Assembly (NCBI GenBank): GCA_937906495.1
Contig: CALCVT010000022.1
Span: 1-38,162, forward strand
Source: an uncultured Prevotella sp.
GTDB lineage: Bacteria; Bacteroidota; Bacteroidia; Bacteroidales; Bacteroidaceae
Length of the DNA stretch: 38,162 bases
Direction of reading: 5' to 3'
Positions 16,985 through 25,348 of the stretch are shown here, one piece after another (the stretch's first letter is position 1; the number at the start of each line of letters is the position of its first letter). A model generated the notes under the pieces. It did no database searches, was not told the origin of the DNA, and was given only the letters and a program-made list of their open reading frames with translations. A program made the position numbers and the translations under genes.

Positions 16985-19900
16985 ATGCAAATTTCAGAAA
17001 TACTTCCGCTTTATGCACAGCATCCGCAAGTAGCCGGCCTTGCCCGATTACTGGCCGAAGGTCAGCCGGCACTTATACATTTGCAAGGATTGCAAGCCTC
17101 GGCAGCCCCGATGGTTTTTGCCTCGCTTACAGCCCGGCAGCAGGTTGTGTGCCGTCCGTTTCTAATTGTGCTCGATGATGAAGAAGAAGCGAGTTATTTT
17201 TATCATGACCTGACGCAAATGTTGGGCGAGGAACAAGTGTTTTTTTATCCTTCGGCCTATCGCCGTGCCGTGAAGTATGCCCAGCGCGATGCAGCAAACG
17301 AAATTTTGCGTACCGATGTACTCAACCGGCTGTCCAAACAGTTTGACGCAAGCCGTCCGCTCTACATTGTGAGCTATCCCGACGCTCTGTCTGAGCGTGT
17401 AGCTCCCCCCGACAGTCTCAAGGAGCGCACCTTGCATATAGAGCAGGGTGGAAGCTACGACCTTTCCGACCTTACACACCGTCTGCTAGAATTAGGCTTT
17501 GTGCGTAAGGACTATGTTTACGAACCGGGAGAGTTTGCAGTACGCGGATCCATTCTCGATATTTTTTCGTATGCCTCAGAGTTTCCATTCCGCATCGACT
17601 TTTTTGGCGATGAAGTCGACTCACTTCGTACCTTCGAAGTGCAGACTCAACTTTCGCGCGAGCGAAAGGAGCATGTGAGCATTGTGCCCGATACGGAGCA
17701 GGGAGTAGTCGGGAATCTTGTACCCTTTACCGAATATTTACCAGCTAACACCGTGCTGGTAGTTAAGGACTTGGCTTTGGTGCACGATAAGGTGGAACAT
17801 ATCTACCAGGAGGGTTTTGCCCGCCAGGCCTTGCAGGCTGGCGATGCTAATTCGGAGATGGAAGCGGCCGAACTGCGTGAGCGCCTTAATCGCGAAAGCC
17901 TGCTTATTCAAGGCAAAACCCTTTTGCGTGGCGTAGCTTCGTTGCAGCGTGTAAATATTGGCACACAGCCATTGGGAACCCCTTCGGCCATCCTGCGTTT
18001 TAATATTTTGCCACAGCCCATTTATCACAAAAACTTCGAAATGTTGCGGCAAAACCTTGGACAGTATCGTGCCGATGGTTTCCGTTTGTTCATTTTGGCC
18101 GACAGTGCCAAGCAGACAGAGCGTCTGCAAAGCATATTTGAGGAGATGGGTGATGGCTACACGGTGTTCGAACCCGTTTTGAAAACCCTTCATGCAGGCT
18201 TTTCGGATGCCGACCTCAAATTATGCTGCTTTACCGATCATCAGATATTCGATCGCTTCCATAAATACAACCTCAAGTCCGACCACGCCCGCGATGTAAA
18301 AATGGCTCTATCGCTCAAGGAACTCATGCAGTTCGAACCGGGCGATTACGTAGTGCATATAGACCATGGAGTGGGGCGCTTTGCGGGGCTGGTTCGAATG
18401 CCGGCATCGGATGGCGAAATGCAGGAGATGATAAAACTTATCTATAAAAACGACGATGCTGTGTACGTATCTATTCACTCGTTGCACAAGGTGTCGAAGT
18501 ATAAAGGAAAGGAAGGCGAGCCGCCCCGCATCAGTAACTTGGGTACCGGAGCCTGGGAAAAACTCAAGGAGCGTACCAAGAATAAGATAAAAGATATAGC
18601 CCGCGACTTGATAAAACTTTACTCGCAGCGTAAAGAAGAAAAAGGCTTTGCCTTCAGTGCCGACTCGTTTATGCAACACGAACTCGAAGCCGGCTTTGCC
18701 TACGAGGATACTCCCGACCAATTGCGTGTGACGCAGGAGGTGAAGGCCGATATGGAAAGCAGCCGCCCCATGGACCGTCTGGTGTGTGGTGATGTGGGCT
18801 TTGGTAAAACCGAAATTGCCGTACGTGCTGCCATGAAGGCAGCTGCCGATAATAAACAGGTGGCCGTACTCGTGCCGACTACGGTACTGGCTTTGCAGCA
18901 TTACCGCACCTTTGCATCAAGGCTCAAGGATTTTCCTGTACGGGTAGACTATCTAAGCCGCGCCCGCTCTACAGCGCAGACCAAAGCAGTGCTCAACGAC
19001 TTGCAGTCGGGGGCTATCAATATATTGGTAGGTACGCAAAAGCTTATCGGCAAGAGTGTCAAGTGGCACGACCTGGGTTTGCTCATTATCGACGAGGAAC
19101 AGAAGTTCGGAGTAGCTGTGAAAGAAAAACTCCGCCAGCTAAAAGTAAATGTCGATACCCTTACCATGTCGGCAACTCCCATTCCGCGTACGTTGCAATT
19201 CTCGCTGATGGGTGCGCGCGATTTCAGTGTAATTCAAACTCCGCCACCCAACCGCCGGCCTATACAAACTGAAATTCATACTTTCGGACACGAAGTGATT
19301 GCCGAGGCGGTGAATTTTGAAATGAGCCGCAACGGACAGGTCTACATCGTGACCCATCGTGTGGCATCGCTGCAAACGCTGGCTAACATGGTGCATAAGT
19401 ATGTGCCTGATGCACGTATTTGCATCGGACACGGACAAATGCCCTCCGACCAGCTCGAAAAGGTAATAATGGATTTCGTAAACTACGACTATGATGTGCT
19501 GATAGCTACCACTATTGTAGAAAACGGAATAGATATACCCAATGCCAATACCATAATCATTGATGCAGCCCACCACTTTGGCCTGTCGGATTTGCACCAG
19601 ATGCGCGGACGCGTGGGACGTGGCTCACGTAAAGCCTTCTGTTACCTGCTGGCGCCTCCGTTGGCCTTGTTGCCCGATGAGTCGCGCCGCCGGTTGCAAG
19701 CCATTGAGAATTTCTCGGATTTGGGTTCGGGCATACACATAGCCATGCAGGACCTTGACATTCGAGGTGCAGGTAATTTGTTGGGAGCCGAGCAGAGCGG
19801 TTTTATTGCTGACTTGGGCTACGAAACCTATCAAAAGATTTTGGCGCAGGCTGTGACGGAGTTGAAAAATGATGAGTTTGCCGACCTTTATGCCGAGGAA

Positions 19901-20398
19901 CTGAAGCAAAACGGCGGCTTGAGCGGTGAGCGCTTTGTGGACGACTGTACAGTAGAGTGCGACCTGCATGCTTATTTTCCTGAAAATTATGTGCCTGGAG
20001 CCACTGAGCGCATGCTGCTTTACCGCGAACTCGATTCGCTCAGCACCGATGAACAGATTGCAGCCTTTAGGCAGCGCATGGAAGACCGCTTTGGCACAAT
20101 GCCGCCCGAGGGTGAGGAATTGCTTCGTATTGTTCCCTTGCGTGCCCTGGGGCGTAAGGCCGGTGCAGAGCGTCTGGTGTTGAAAGGAAAACGAATGTTT
20201 GTTTATTTTGTGTCTAATCTGAATAGTCCTTATTATAATAGCGATACATTTGGACGCATTATAGAGTTTGCTACCAACTCTTATAGTCGTTGTAAACTGG
20301 AGGAAACCAACGGACGCCGGCGCATGATTGTGAAGGATGTGCATAATGTTGAGTCGGCTCTGCTCGTGTTGCGTACCATCCTGCAAACAGGTATTTAA
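16985..20398 (+). CDS. mfd: Transcription-repair coupling factor
   Basis: A 1137-residue ATP-dependent translocase that removes RNA polymerase stalled at DNA lesions and recruits UvrA. In order: UvrB-like N-terminal module (about 1-350, with FVRKDYVYEPGEFAVRGSILDIF), the CarD-like RNA-polymerase interaction domain (about 450-520, FEPGDYVVHIDHGVGRFAGL), helicase domain with Walker A GDVGFGKTE (near 602) and DEEQ box (near 703), second RecA domain with IATTIVENGIDIPNANT and MRGRVGRG, then the RGAGNLLGAEQSGFI stretch (near 925) and the C-terminal TRCF domain. Length is standard. The ATG at 16985 fits the family. A long hairpin terminates it. Confidence 0.98.
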   Translation: MQISEILPLYAQHPQVAGLARLLAEGQPALIHLQGLQASAAPMVFASLTARQQVVCRPFLIVLDDEEEASYFYHDLTQMLGEEQVFFYPSAYRRAVKYAQRDAANEILRTDVLNRLSKQFDASRPLYIVSYPDALSERVAPPDSLKERTLHIEQGGSYDLSDLTHRLLELGFVRKDYVYEPGEFAVRGSILDIFSYASEFPFRIDFFGDEVDSLRTFEVQTQLSRERKEHVSIVPDTEQGVVGNLVPFTEYLPANTVLVVKDLALVHDKVEHIYQEGFARQALQAGDANSEMEAAELRERLNRESLLIQGKTLLRGVASLQRVNIGTQPLGTPSAILRFNILPQPIYHKNFEMLRQNLGQYRADGFRLFILADSAKQTERLQSIFEEMGDGYTVFEPVLKTLHAGFSDADLKLCCFTDHQIFDRFHKYNLKSDHARDVKMALSLKELMQFEPGDYVVHIDHGVGRFAGLVRMPASDGEMQEMIKLIYKNDDAVYVSIHSLHKVSKYKGKEGEPPRISNLGTGAWEKLKERTKNKIKDIARDLIKLYSQRKEEKGFAFSADSFMQHELEAGFAYEDTPDQLRVTQEVKADMESSRPMDRLVCGDVGFGKTEIAVRAAMKAAADNKQVAVLVPTTVLALQHYRTFASRLKDFPVRVDYLSRARSTAQTKAVLNDLQSGAINILVGTQKLIGKSVKWHDLGLLIIDEEQKFGVAVKEKLRQLKVNVDTLTMSATPIPRTLQFSLMGARDFSVIQTPPPNRRPIQTEIHTFGHEVIAEAVNFEMSRNGQVYIVTHRVASLQTLANMVHKYVPDARICIGHGQMPSDQLEKVIMDFVNYDYDVLIATTIVENGIDIPNANTIIIDAAHHFGLSDLHQMRGRVGRGSRKAFCYLLAPPLALLPDESRRRLQAIENFSDLGSGIHIAMQDLDIRGAGNLLGAEQSGFIADLGYETYQKILAQAVTELKNDEFADLYAEELKQNGGLSGERFVDDCTVECDLHAYFPENYVPGATERMLLYRELDSLSTDEQIAAFRQRMEDRFGTMPPEGEELLRIVPLRALGRKAGAERLVLKGKRMFVYFVSNLNSPYYNSDTFGRIIEFATNSYSRCKLEETNGRRRMIVKDVHNVESALLVLRTILQTGI

Positions 20399-20409
20399 GC
20401 CTTGTTTTA

Positions 20410-20464
20410 ACGCAGCAAACGCTTATTTATGCTCAATCGTGTAGTAAATAACCGTTTGCTGCGT
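20410..20464 (+). terminator. Long two-tier hairpin after mfd
   Basis: A perfect 12-bp outer stem (20410-20421 with 20453-20464) and a 7-bp inner stem TTATTTA/TAAATAA (20423-20429, 20445-20451), followed by an AT-rich run. It starts 12 bp past the mfd stop. Confidence 0.7.
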
Positions 20465-20491
20465 CTATTTATATGAATACTGACAAATTAC

Positions 20492-20974
20492 ATGACTGTT
20501 AGCATGAGCGAAAAAGAATTTTCCGGTCTCGTCAAAGAATATAAGAGTACCATCTATACCGTTTGCTATATGTTCTCCAAAGACGAGGACGAGGTGAACG
20601 ATTTGTTTCAAGAAGTGCTGATAAACATATGGCGCGGTTTGGATAGTTTTAAAGGCGAGGCTAAATTGTCGGCGTGGATATACCGCATCAGTTTGAATAC
20701 CTGCATCAGTGCTGACCGCAAGAAAAAGCGCATGCCGACAATCCCCCTGGAGATGGATGCTAACCTTTATGAGGACGATACAGCAGAGGTAAAGCAAATA
20801 CAGATGCTTCACCGACGGGTACACCGGCTCAAACCTTTTGACCGTGCCATCGTTTTGCTTTGGCTCGAAGGATTACCTTATGATGAGATAGGTGCAATTA
20901 TTGGTATCAGTGCCAAAAACGTGTCGGTGCGCCTGGTGCGCATTCGCGAAGAACTCAAAAAAATGAACGATTAA
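20492..20974 (+). CDS. ECF-type RNA polymerase sigma factor
   Basis: A 160-residue sigma-70 family protein with only regions 2 and 4. Region 2 (about 12-75) shows DEVNDLFQEVLINIWRGLDSFKG and SAWIYRISLNTC; region 4 (about 108-157) shows LKPFDRAIVLLWLEGLPYDEIGAIIGISAKNVSVRL with the helix-turn-helix. It should direct RNA polymerase to a small regulon. There is no TAnnTTTG box upstream, so it may be transcribed from its own ECF promoter. The membrane protein 54 bp downstream is its probable partner. An ATG at 20504 is an alternative start. Confidence 0.93.
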   Translation: MTVSMSEKEFSGLVKEYKSTIYTVCYMFSKDEDEVNDLFQEVLINIWRGLDSFKGEAKLSAWIYRISLNTCISADRKKKRMPTIPLEMDANLYEDDTAEVKQIQMLHRRVHRLKPFDRAIVLLWLEGLPYDEIGAIIGISAKNVSVRLVRIREELKKMND

Positions 20975-21028
20975 GTTGTTGCATCTCATTCAATACTCAA
21001 AATAAAGAATAAACCTACGGCGATAAAT

Positions 21029-21598
21029 ATGGAAGAATTGAACGAATTGAAAGGGCAGTTCCGTATGCTCCGTGAAACCCTCGATAATCAGCGTATTGTT
21101 GACGACCGCCAAATACAGGAAGCCATGAAAAGCCGCATCCGTTCGGTTAACAAATACTATTGGCTCAGTTTGGCAGGCGACCTGATAGCGATTCCTTTTT
21201 GTACTTACGTTTTGCGCGATTTAGGCTTGTCGTGGCCTTTTTGTATAGCCACCATTCTGATGCTGGCAGTCGAAATGGTCGAATCATTCAGTACCCATCG
21301 GGGATTACACCCCAATATGCTGGCTTCGGCACCTGTGGCCGACACGGTGCGCAAACTGGCACGCTTGAAAATGCGTTATGCCAAGTGGCTCCGCATAGGT
21401 ATGCTGATAATGGCAGTCTGGCTTATCTGGGCCGGATGGGAGGTGTATAACCATCCAACCCTCCCGCTCGACGAAAAGGTAGTGGTTGTTGTTGGCGGTG
21501 TGGTAGGAACTCTTTCCGGAGGACTGGTCGGCATCAAATTGAACCGCCGCATACAACGTATGGCTACCGAAATGCTCAATATGCTCAACGAAGACTAA
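21029..21598 (+). CDS. Small membrane protein paired with the ECF sigma factor
   Basis: A 189-residue protein. The first 40 residues are cytoplasmic-looking and helical (MEELNELKGQFRMLRETLDNQ, then many basic residues near 34-40). Four hydrophobic segments follow: about 45-62, 69-86, 122-140 and 152-170, with a short basic tail ending MLNMLNED. It has no zinc anti-sigma motif and matches no family I can name. Its position 54 bp behind an ECF sigma gene, and a terminator right after it, suggest a two-gene unit in which it could act as anti-sigma or sensor. That role is inference only. Confidence 0.78.
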   Translation: MEELNELKGQFRMLRETLDNQRIVDDRQIQEAMKSRIRSVNKYYWLSLAGDLIAIPFCTYVLRDLGLSWPFCIATILMLAVEMVESFSTHRGLHPNMLASAPVADTVRKLARLKMRYAKWLRIGMLIMAVWLIWAGWEVYNHPTLPLDEKVVVVVGGVVGTLSGGLVGIKLNRRIQRMATEMLNMLNED

Positions 21599-21618
21599 GT
21601 GCGCGTATGATGTTGCAT

Positions 21619-21654
21619 AAAACGCATGATGCACCTGGTGCATCATGCGTTTTT
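21619..21654 (+). terminator. Terminator after the ECF/membrane protein unit
   Basis: A perfect 16-bp stem (21619-21634 with 21638-21654) with a 3-nt loop, ending in T residues, 20 bp past the stop. Confidence 0.85.
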
Positions 21655-21785
21655 ACCTTTTGAAGTGCAGCATCTCTTTAAAGCCTTAATGACCCTCAAA
21701 TCTCTAAAAAGGCCCCACCGAAACGCTATATTAAGTACAGATGAGGCTTAAATGAATGTTTTTTTGAAAAAAAATGGCCGAAAAG

Positions 21786-21817
21786 TTTGGTACTTTAAAA
21801 ATAAGTGCGTACTTTTG
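21786..21817 (+). promoter_or_regulatory. Promoter of tRNA-His
   Basis: TTTG (21786-21789), 20-bp gap, TACTTTTG (21810-21817): an exact consensus match, 28 bp before the tRNA. Confidence 0.8.
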
Positions 21818-21845
21818 CATCGCTTTCCAAGAGAAAGATATACAT

Positions 21846-21923
21846 GGTGCTTATAGTTCAGTTGGTTAGAGCGTCAGATTGTGGTTCTGAATGTCATGGG
21901 TTCGAATCCCATTAAGCACCCCA
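21846..21923 (+). tRNA. tRNA-His (anticodon GTG), CCA encoded
   Basis: Cloverleaf: eight-pair acceptor with the extra G(-1) opposite C73, as only tRNA-His has; D arm GTTC...GAGC; anticodon loop TTGTGGT (GTG); T arm ATGGG-TTCGAAT-CCCAT. The 3' CCA is encoded (21921-21923), unlike the other tRNAs here. Confidence 0.96.
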
Positions 21924-21927
21924 GTTT

Positions 21928-21964
21928 AAACGTCCAAATTCGTAACATGCGAGTTTGGACGTTT
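21928..21964 (+). terminator. Terminator of tRNA-His
   Basis: AAACGTCCAAA (21928-21938) pairs with TTTGGACGTTT (21954-21964), followed by more T. It starts 5 bp after the CCA. Confidence 0.85.
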
Positions 21965-22102
21965 TTCGTATTCTATCTCCTGTTAAGGTGTCCCGTAGGT
22001 TTGATTTTTCTTTTTCGCATTGCTAATCTATATGTTTATGGGTCAGCCCGATTTGATTGGCCGGAATATGAACCAAACTCATTGTGGAGTCGGTATACAA
22101 AG

Positions 22103-22163
22103 TGGCCACCGGCATGCGTAAATAGAGCAATCGGTAGCTCTTTGCAACGCATGCCGGTGGCCA
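22103..22163 (-). terminator. Very strong hairpin downstream of the GT2-kinase gene
   Basis: A perfect 17-bp GC-rich stem (22103-22119 with 22147-22163) with an inner AGAGC/GCTCT stem in the loop. It lies 84 bp past the stop of the minus-strand gene. No T-run follows on either strand, so it might instead be a palindromic repeat element. Confidence 0.5.
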
Positions 22164-22246
22164 GTTCAATAATGTTCGGATACATGTTCCGGTCCAATGG
22201 AATAGCCATATGGAGTAAGGGCTGACTTATGCCGGGGCTTTGGGTA

Positions 22247-23722
22247 TTAGCTGCGAACCCCTGCCGCTTTACTGTCCATGGCTTCGGTTTGCGGCCAAAG
22301 CACGAGTAAGGCTTCGGGGTCGGCACCGGTAATTTCGGCATACCCCTCGGCCATGAGGCGTTTCATGTTGTCGGTAGCCGGTAAGCGCTGCAGATTTTCG
22401 ATGCCTTCGGCCAGACTCACCTGGCGAAAGCGGATGCGGTTCAAATCGACTACCTCAATATAAGGTTTTCCATCAACATAACCCATCAGCAGGTTTCCGC
22501 GCGAAAAGTCACGGTGAATCATGCCTGCCTGGTGCATACGGGCTGCTGTTCGGCCCACCTCACGCAGTAGTTCATCGGGATGTTCAATGCGTCCCTCCAT
22601 CAAGTCGATGTAAGTGTAGGGTAATTGGCTGCGTACCGACACATAATAACTCTTGTCGAGCAATAAACCATTGCGCACTGTGCACCATGAAACAGGTTCG
22701 GGGCTTCCGATGCCGGCTTGGCGGAGCAGAGCGGCATACTCGCATGAACGTTGCGCCTTCGATTTGCGCAGCAAACCATAGGCCAGGCGATTGATAAGGT
22801 TGGGGCGGCAAAATTCTTTAACAACAACGCATTGCCCCTCGTGATTGAACTCGCGCAATTCGTTGCGGCCACGATAAATAACACGTCCTGTATCGGTGTG
22901 TTTAAAGCGGTAAGGCAGGGTTGCTGTAAAGAGTTTCCAGTGGGCATAGTTCCTGGTGGTATGCAGACGAAGCGGATGGAACAGGCGGTAAATGCTGTTA
23001 ATCAGTTTCGACCACGTGCGCCTGTAGCGTAAGGGGCCACCTAGTTCCTGTTCAAAAAACTCAGGGTGGCGGTGGTTAAGCACCTTGATAACGTGACGCT
23101 TGAGTTGGCGGTCGGTTTCGCGCTTCGAGCCTCGGTGAATGCGGTAGTGCAACTCAATGTTAGGCAATCGCACCACTTTACCTCCGTCTTTCAGCATCGA
23201 AATCCAAAATTCCCAGTCCTCACGGGCAATAATGTCTTCGCAGTAGCCCCCAATGCGTTGCCAGTCGCTTTTACGGTAGAGTGCACAGGTATCCATGATG
23301 TTTTTGTGTGCCAGTTTGTTCAGCGTAAAAGGAGGCAAAACCCATTCGCCCGTGCGTCCTTCAAAAAAGTCGGCTCTGGGTGCCACCACCTTTACTTCGG
23401 GGTCGGCCTCTATGGCAGCAACAGCCCGTTCAACAAAGGTTGGTTCAATCAAGTTGTCGGCATCAACAGGCAATATCAGTTCGCCACGAGCCTGGCCGAT
23501 GGCAGCATTACGTGCGCGGCATACCCCGGCATTAGCCTGATGCAACAAGCGTATACGGGAGTCGGAAGCAGCAAATTCGGCAACAATATGATGCGAGCCA
23601 TCGGTCGAACCGTCGTCCATGCAGACAACTTCGATGTTGGTGTAGGTCGATGCAAGCACCGAGCGCAGCGTATCGCCGATATAGGCCTCAGCGTTATAAA
23701 TAGGAATGATGATGGATACCAT
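22247..23722 (-). CDS. Fused GT2 glycosyltransferase and WaaP/KdkA-like lipopolysaccharide kinase
   Basis: A 491-residue two-domain protein. Residues 1-235 form a GT2 domain: MVSIIIPIYNAEAYI, MDDGSTDGS, the DxD motif DAD at 87-89 and the catalytic-region EDW at 168-170. Residues about 285-470 form a protein-kinase-fold domain of the lipopolysaccharide (Kdo/heptose) kinase type: Lys302 (VVVK), HRD at 403-405 in MIHRDFSRGN and the metal-binding DLN at 426-428. It probably adds a sugar and then a phosphate to envelope glycan such as LPS core. The ATG at 23722 is chosen because the -7 box (23758-23765) lies downstream of the alternative ATG at 23782. A paralogue of the kinase half is encoded at 29230-29925. 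Confidence 0.88.
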   Translation of the reverse strand: MVSIIIPIYNAEAYIGDTLRSVLASTYTNIEVVCMDDGSTDGSHHIVAEFAASDSRIRLLHQANAGVCRARNAAIGQARGELILPVDADNLIEPTFVERAVAAIEADPEVKVVAPRADFFEGRTGEWVLPPFTLNKLAHKNIMDTCALYRKSDWQRIGGYCEDIIAREDWEFWISMLKDGGKVVRLPNIELHYRIHRGSKRETDRQLKRHVIKVLNHRHPEFFEQELGGPLRYRRTWSKLINSIYRLFHPLRLHTTRNYAHWKLFTATLPYRFKHTDTGRVIYRGRNELREFNHEGQCVVVKEFCRPNLINRLAYGLLRKSKAQRSCEYAALLRQAGIGSPEPVSWCTVRNGLLLDKSYYVSVRSQLPYTYIDLMEGRIEHPDELLREVGRTAARMHQAGMIHRDFSRGNLLMGYVDGKPYIEVVDLNRIRFRQVSLAEGIENLQRLPATDNMKRLMAEGYAEITGADPEALLVLWPQTEAMDSKAAGVRS

Positions 23723-23757
23723 TTTAAAGAATGCCCGGAATAGACCGGTGCTTTCTG

Positions 23758-23777
23758 CAAAAATAATAATAAATTTG
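23758..23777. promoter_or_regulatory. Back-to-back -7 boxes for the GT2-kinase and anSME genes
   Basis: Minus-strand TATTTTTG (23758-23765) points to the GT2-kinase gene, and plus-strand TAAATTTG (23770-23777) points to the anSME gene. They are 4 bp apart, so the two promoters overlap and may exclude each other. Confidence 0.5.
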
Positions 23778-23857
23778 CACATGGCTCTATATCAGCCGCT
23801 CCTGCCAACTACCGGCTGGAGTTGTGCTTCGCTTTTTTGAACTCAAATCATTGCATT

Positions 23858-25087
23858 TTGAATACAATAGCTCCTTTTTCGTCTCCGCTTTATCTGATGG
23901 CCAAGCCGTCTGGTTCGCGCTGCAACCTTTCGTGCAGTTACTGCTATTATCTGGAAAAGTCACATCTTTACGAAGGTGGCAAGCAGCAGATGAGTGATGA
24001 ATTGCTCGAACGCTTTATACGCGACTATATGGCTGCGCAGACTATGCCGCAAGTGCTCTTTACCTGGCATGGTGGCGAACCTTTGATGCGTCCGCTCTCG
24101 TTTTATCGCCGGGTGGTAGAGCTACAGCACAAGTATGCGGCAGGCCGGCAAGTTGACAATTGCATACAAACCAACGGAACGTTGCTTACTGCAGATTGGT
24201 GTGCCTTTTTTAAAGAGCAAGGCTGGCTGGTTGGGCTCTCAGTCGATGGACCGCAGGAGTTTCACGACGAATACCGGCGCAACAAAGGCGGACGGCCAAC
24301 CTTTCAGCAGGTAATGCGGGCCATCAACCTGCTGAACCGCTACGGAGTAGACTGGAATGCCATGGCCGTAGTCAACGACTTTAATGCCGACTATCCCCTC
24401 GACTTCTATCATTTTTTTAAAGAAGTAGGTTGCCATTATATACAGTTTACCCCGATTGTGGAGCGACTGGAGCATCATGCCGACGGGCGGCAGTTGGCTT
24501 CGGCTGCTGAGGCCGGAAAAGGCGGATTGATGGAGTATAGTATTACCCCCGAACAGTGGGGAAACTTTTTGATAACCTTGTTCGATGAATGGGTACATCA
24601 CGATGTAGGCGAATATTTTATTCAGCTCTTCGATGCCACACTTGCTAATTGGGTGGGGCAGCCTCCCGGCATTTGCTCGCTTGCACCCACTTGCGGACAT
24701 GCCGGTGTAGTAGAATGGAATGGCGATGTGTACTCCTGCGACCATTTTGTATTTCCGGAGTATTTGCTGGGTAATATCCGCGAGCGTACCATCAATGAAA
24801 TGATGCATAGCACGCGGCAGCATGCTTTTGGACAGGCCAAACGTACGGCCCTCCCCACTCAATGCAAGGAGTGCAATTACTTGTTTGCCTGCAATGGCGA
24901 GTGTCCCAAAAACCGTTTTGCACGTACCGCTGACGGCGAACCCGGACTGAACTATCTGTGCAGTGGTTATTACCGCTTTTTTGAGCATGTAGCACCCTAT
25001 ATGGATTGGATGAAGCGTGAATGGCTCAACCATCGTGCCCCGGCAGGTATTGTAGACTGGCTGCGTGAACATCCCGATGCTTTTTAG
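23858..25087 (+). CDS. Anaerobic sulfatase-maturating enzyme (radical SAM, anSME)
   Basis: A 409-residue radical SAM enzyme that oxidises the active-site Cys or Ser of sulfatases to formylglycine. The SAM cluster motif is Cys22-x3-Cys26-x2-Cys29 (CNLSCSYCYY), followed by FTWHGGEPLMRP, IQTNGTLL and GLSVDGP. The C-terminal SPASM region carries further Cys clusters (CSLAPTC, YSCDHFV, CKECNYLFACNGECPKNRF, CSGYY) for two more Fe-S clusters; the Asp in SCDHF matches the catalytic base of the family. The TTG at 23858 gives MNTIAPFSSPLY, aligning with the usual anSME N-terminus; the first ATG (23897) would cut it. No sulfatase gene is in the window, so it must act on targets encoded elsewhere. Confidence 0.92.
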   Translation: MNTIAPFSSPLYLMAKPSGSRCNLSCSYCYYLEKSHLYEGGKQQMSDELLERFIRDYMAAQTMPQVLFTWHGGEPLMRPLSFYRRVVELQHKYAAGRQVDNCIQTNGTLLTADWCAFFKEQGWLVGLSVDGPQEFHDEYRRNKGGRPTFQQVMRAINLLNRYGVDWNAMAVVNDFNADYPLDFYHFFKEVGCHYIQFTPIVERLEHHADGRQLASAAEAGKGGLMEYSITPEQWGNFLITLFDEWVHHDVGEYFIQLFDATLANWVGQPPGICSLAPTCGHAGVVEWNGDVYSCDHFVFPEYLLGNIRERTINEMMHSTRQHAFGQAKRTALPTQCKECNYLFACNGECPKNRFARTADGEPGLNYLCSGYYRFFEHVAPYMDWMKREWLNHRAPAGIVDWLREHPDAF

Positions 25088-25311
25088 CCTGGCGCAATCC
25101 ATTGGGGGCGCCCCGTCTCTACCTTTGTTCTTACGGGTGGCCTGATGCATGTGCGGACACTCCGGCCGGTATGTTTTATATGCTTGTGCAAGCATGATGT
25201 GAACCGACAGGAAAATGCTAGAAATAATCGAGCATATGCATGGGCAAACAGCGAAGTCTTAGCAACAAGCAGAAATGCCGCTTAGGGCTTTCGATATCCC
25301 GAAAATTTCCC

Positions 25312-25319
25312 TAATTTTG
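25312..25319 (+). promoter_or_regulatory. -7 box of pepT
   Basis: TAATTTTG 29 bp before the pepT ATG. The preceding gap (25088-25311) shows no gene. Confidence 0.5.
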
Positions 25320-25348
25320 CTCCTTACAAACCTAAATACCTTTATATC

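Noticed and set aside
22036..22341. Minus-strand frame partly outside the GT2-kinase gene
   Set aside because: It spans the 17-bp hairpin and overlaps the kinase in another frame. No family resemblance recognised.
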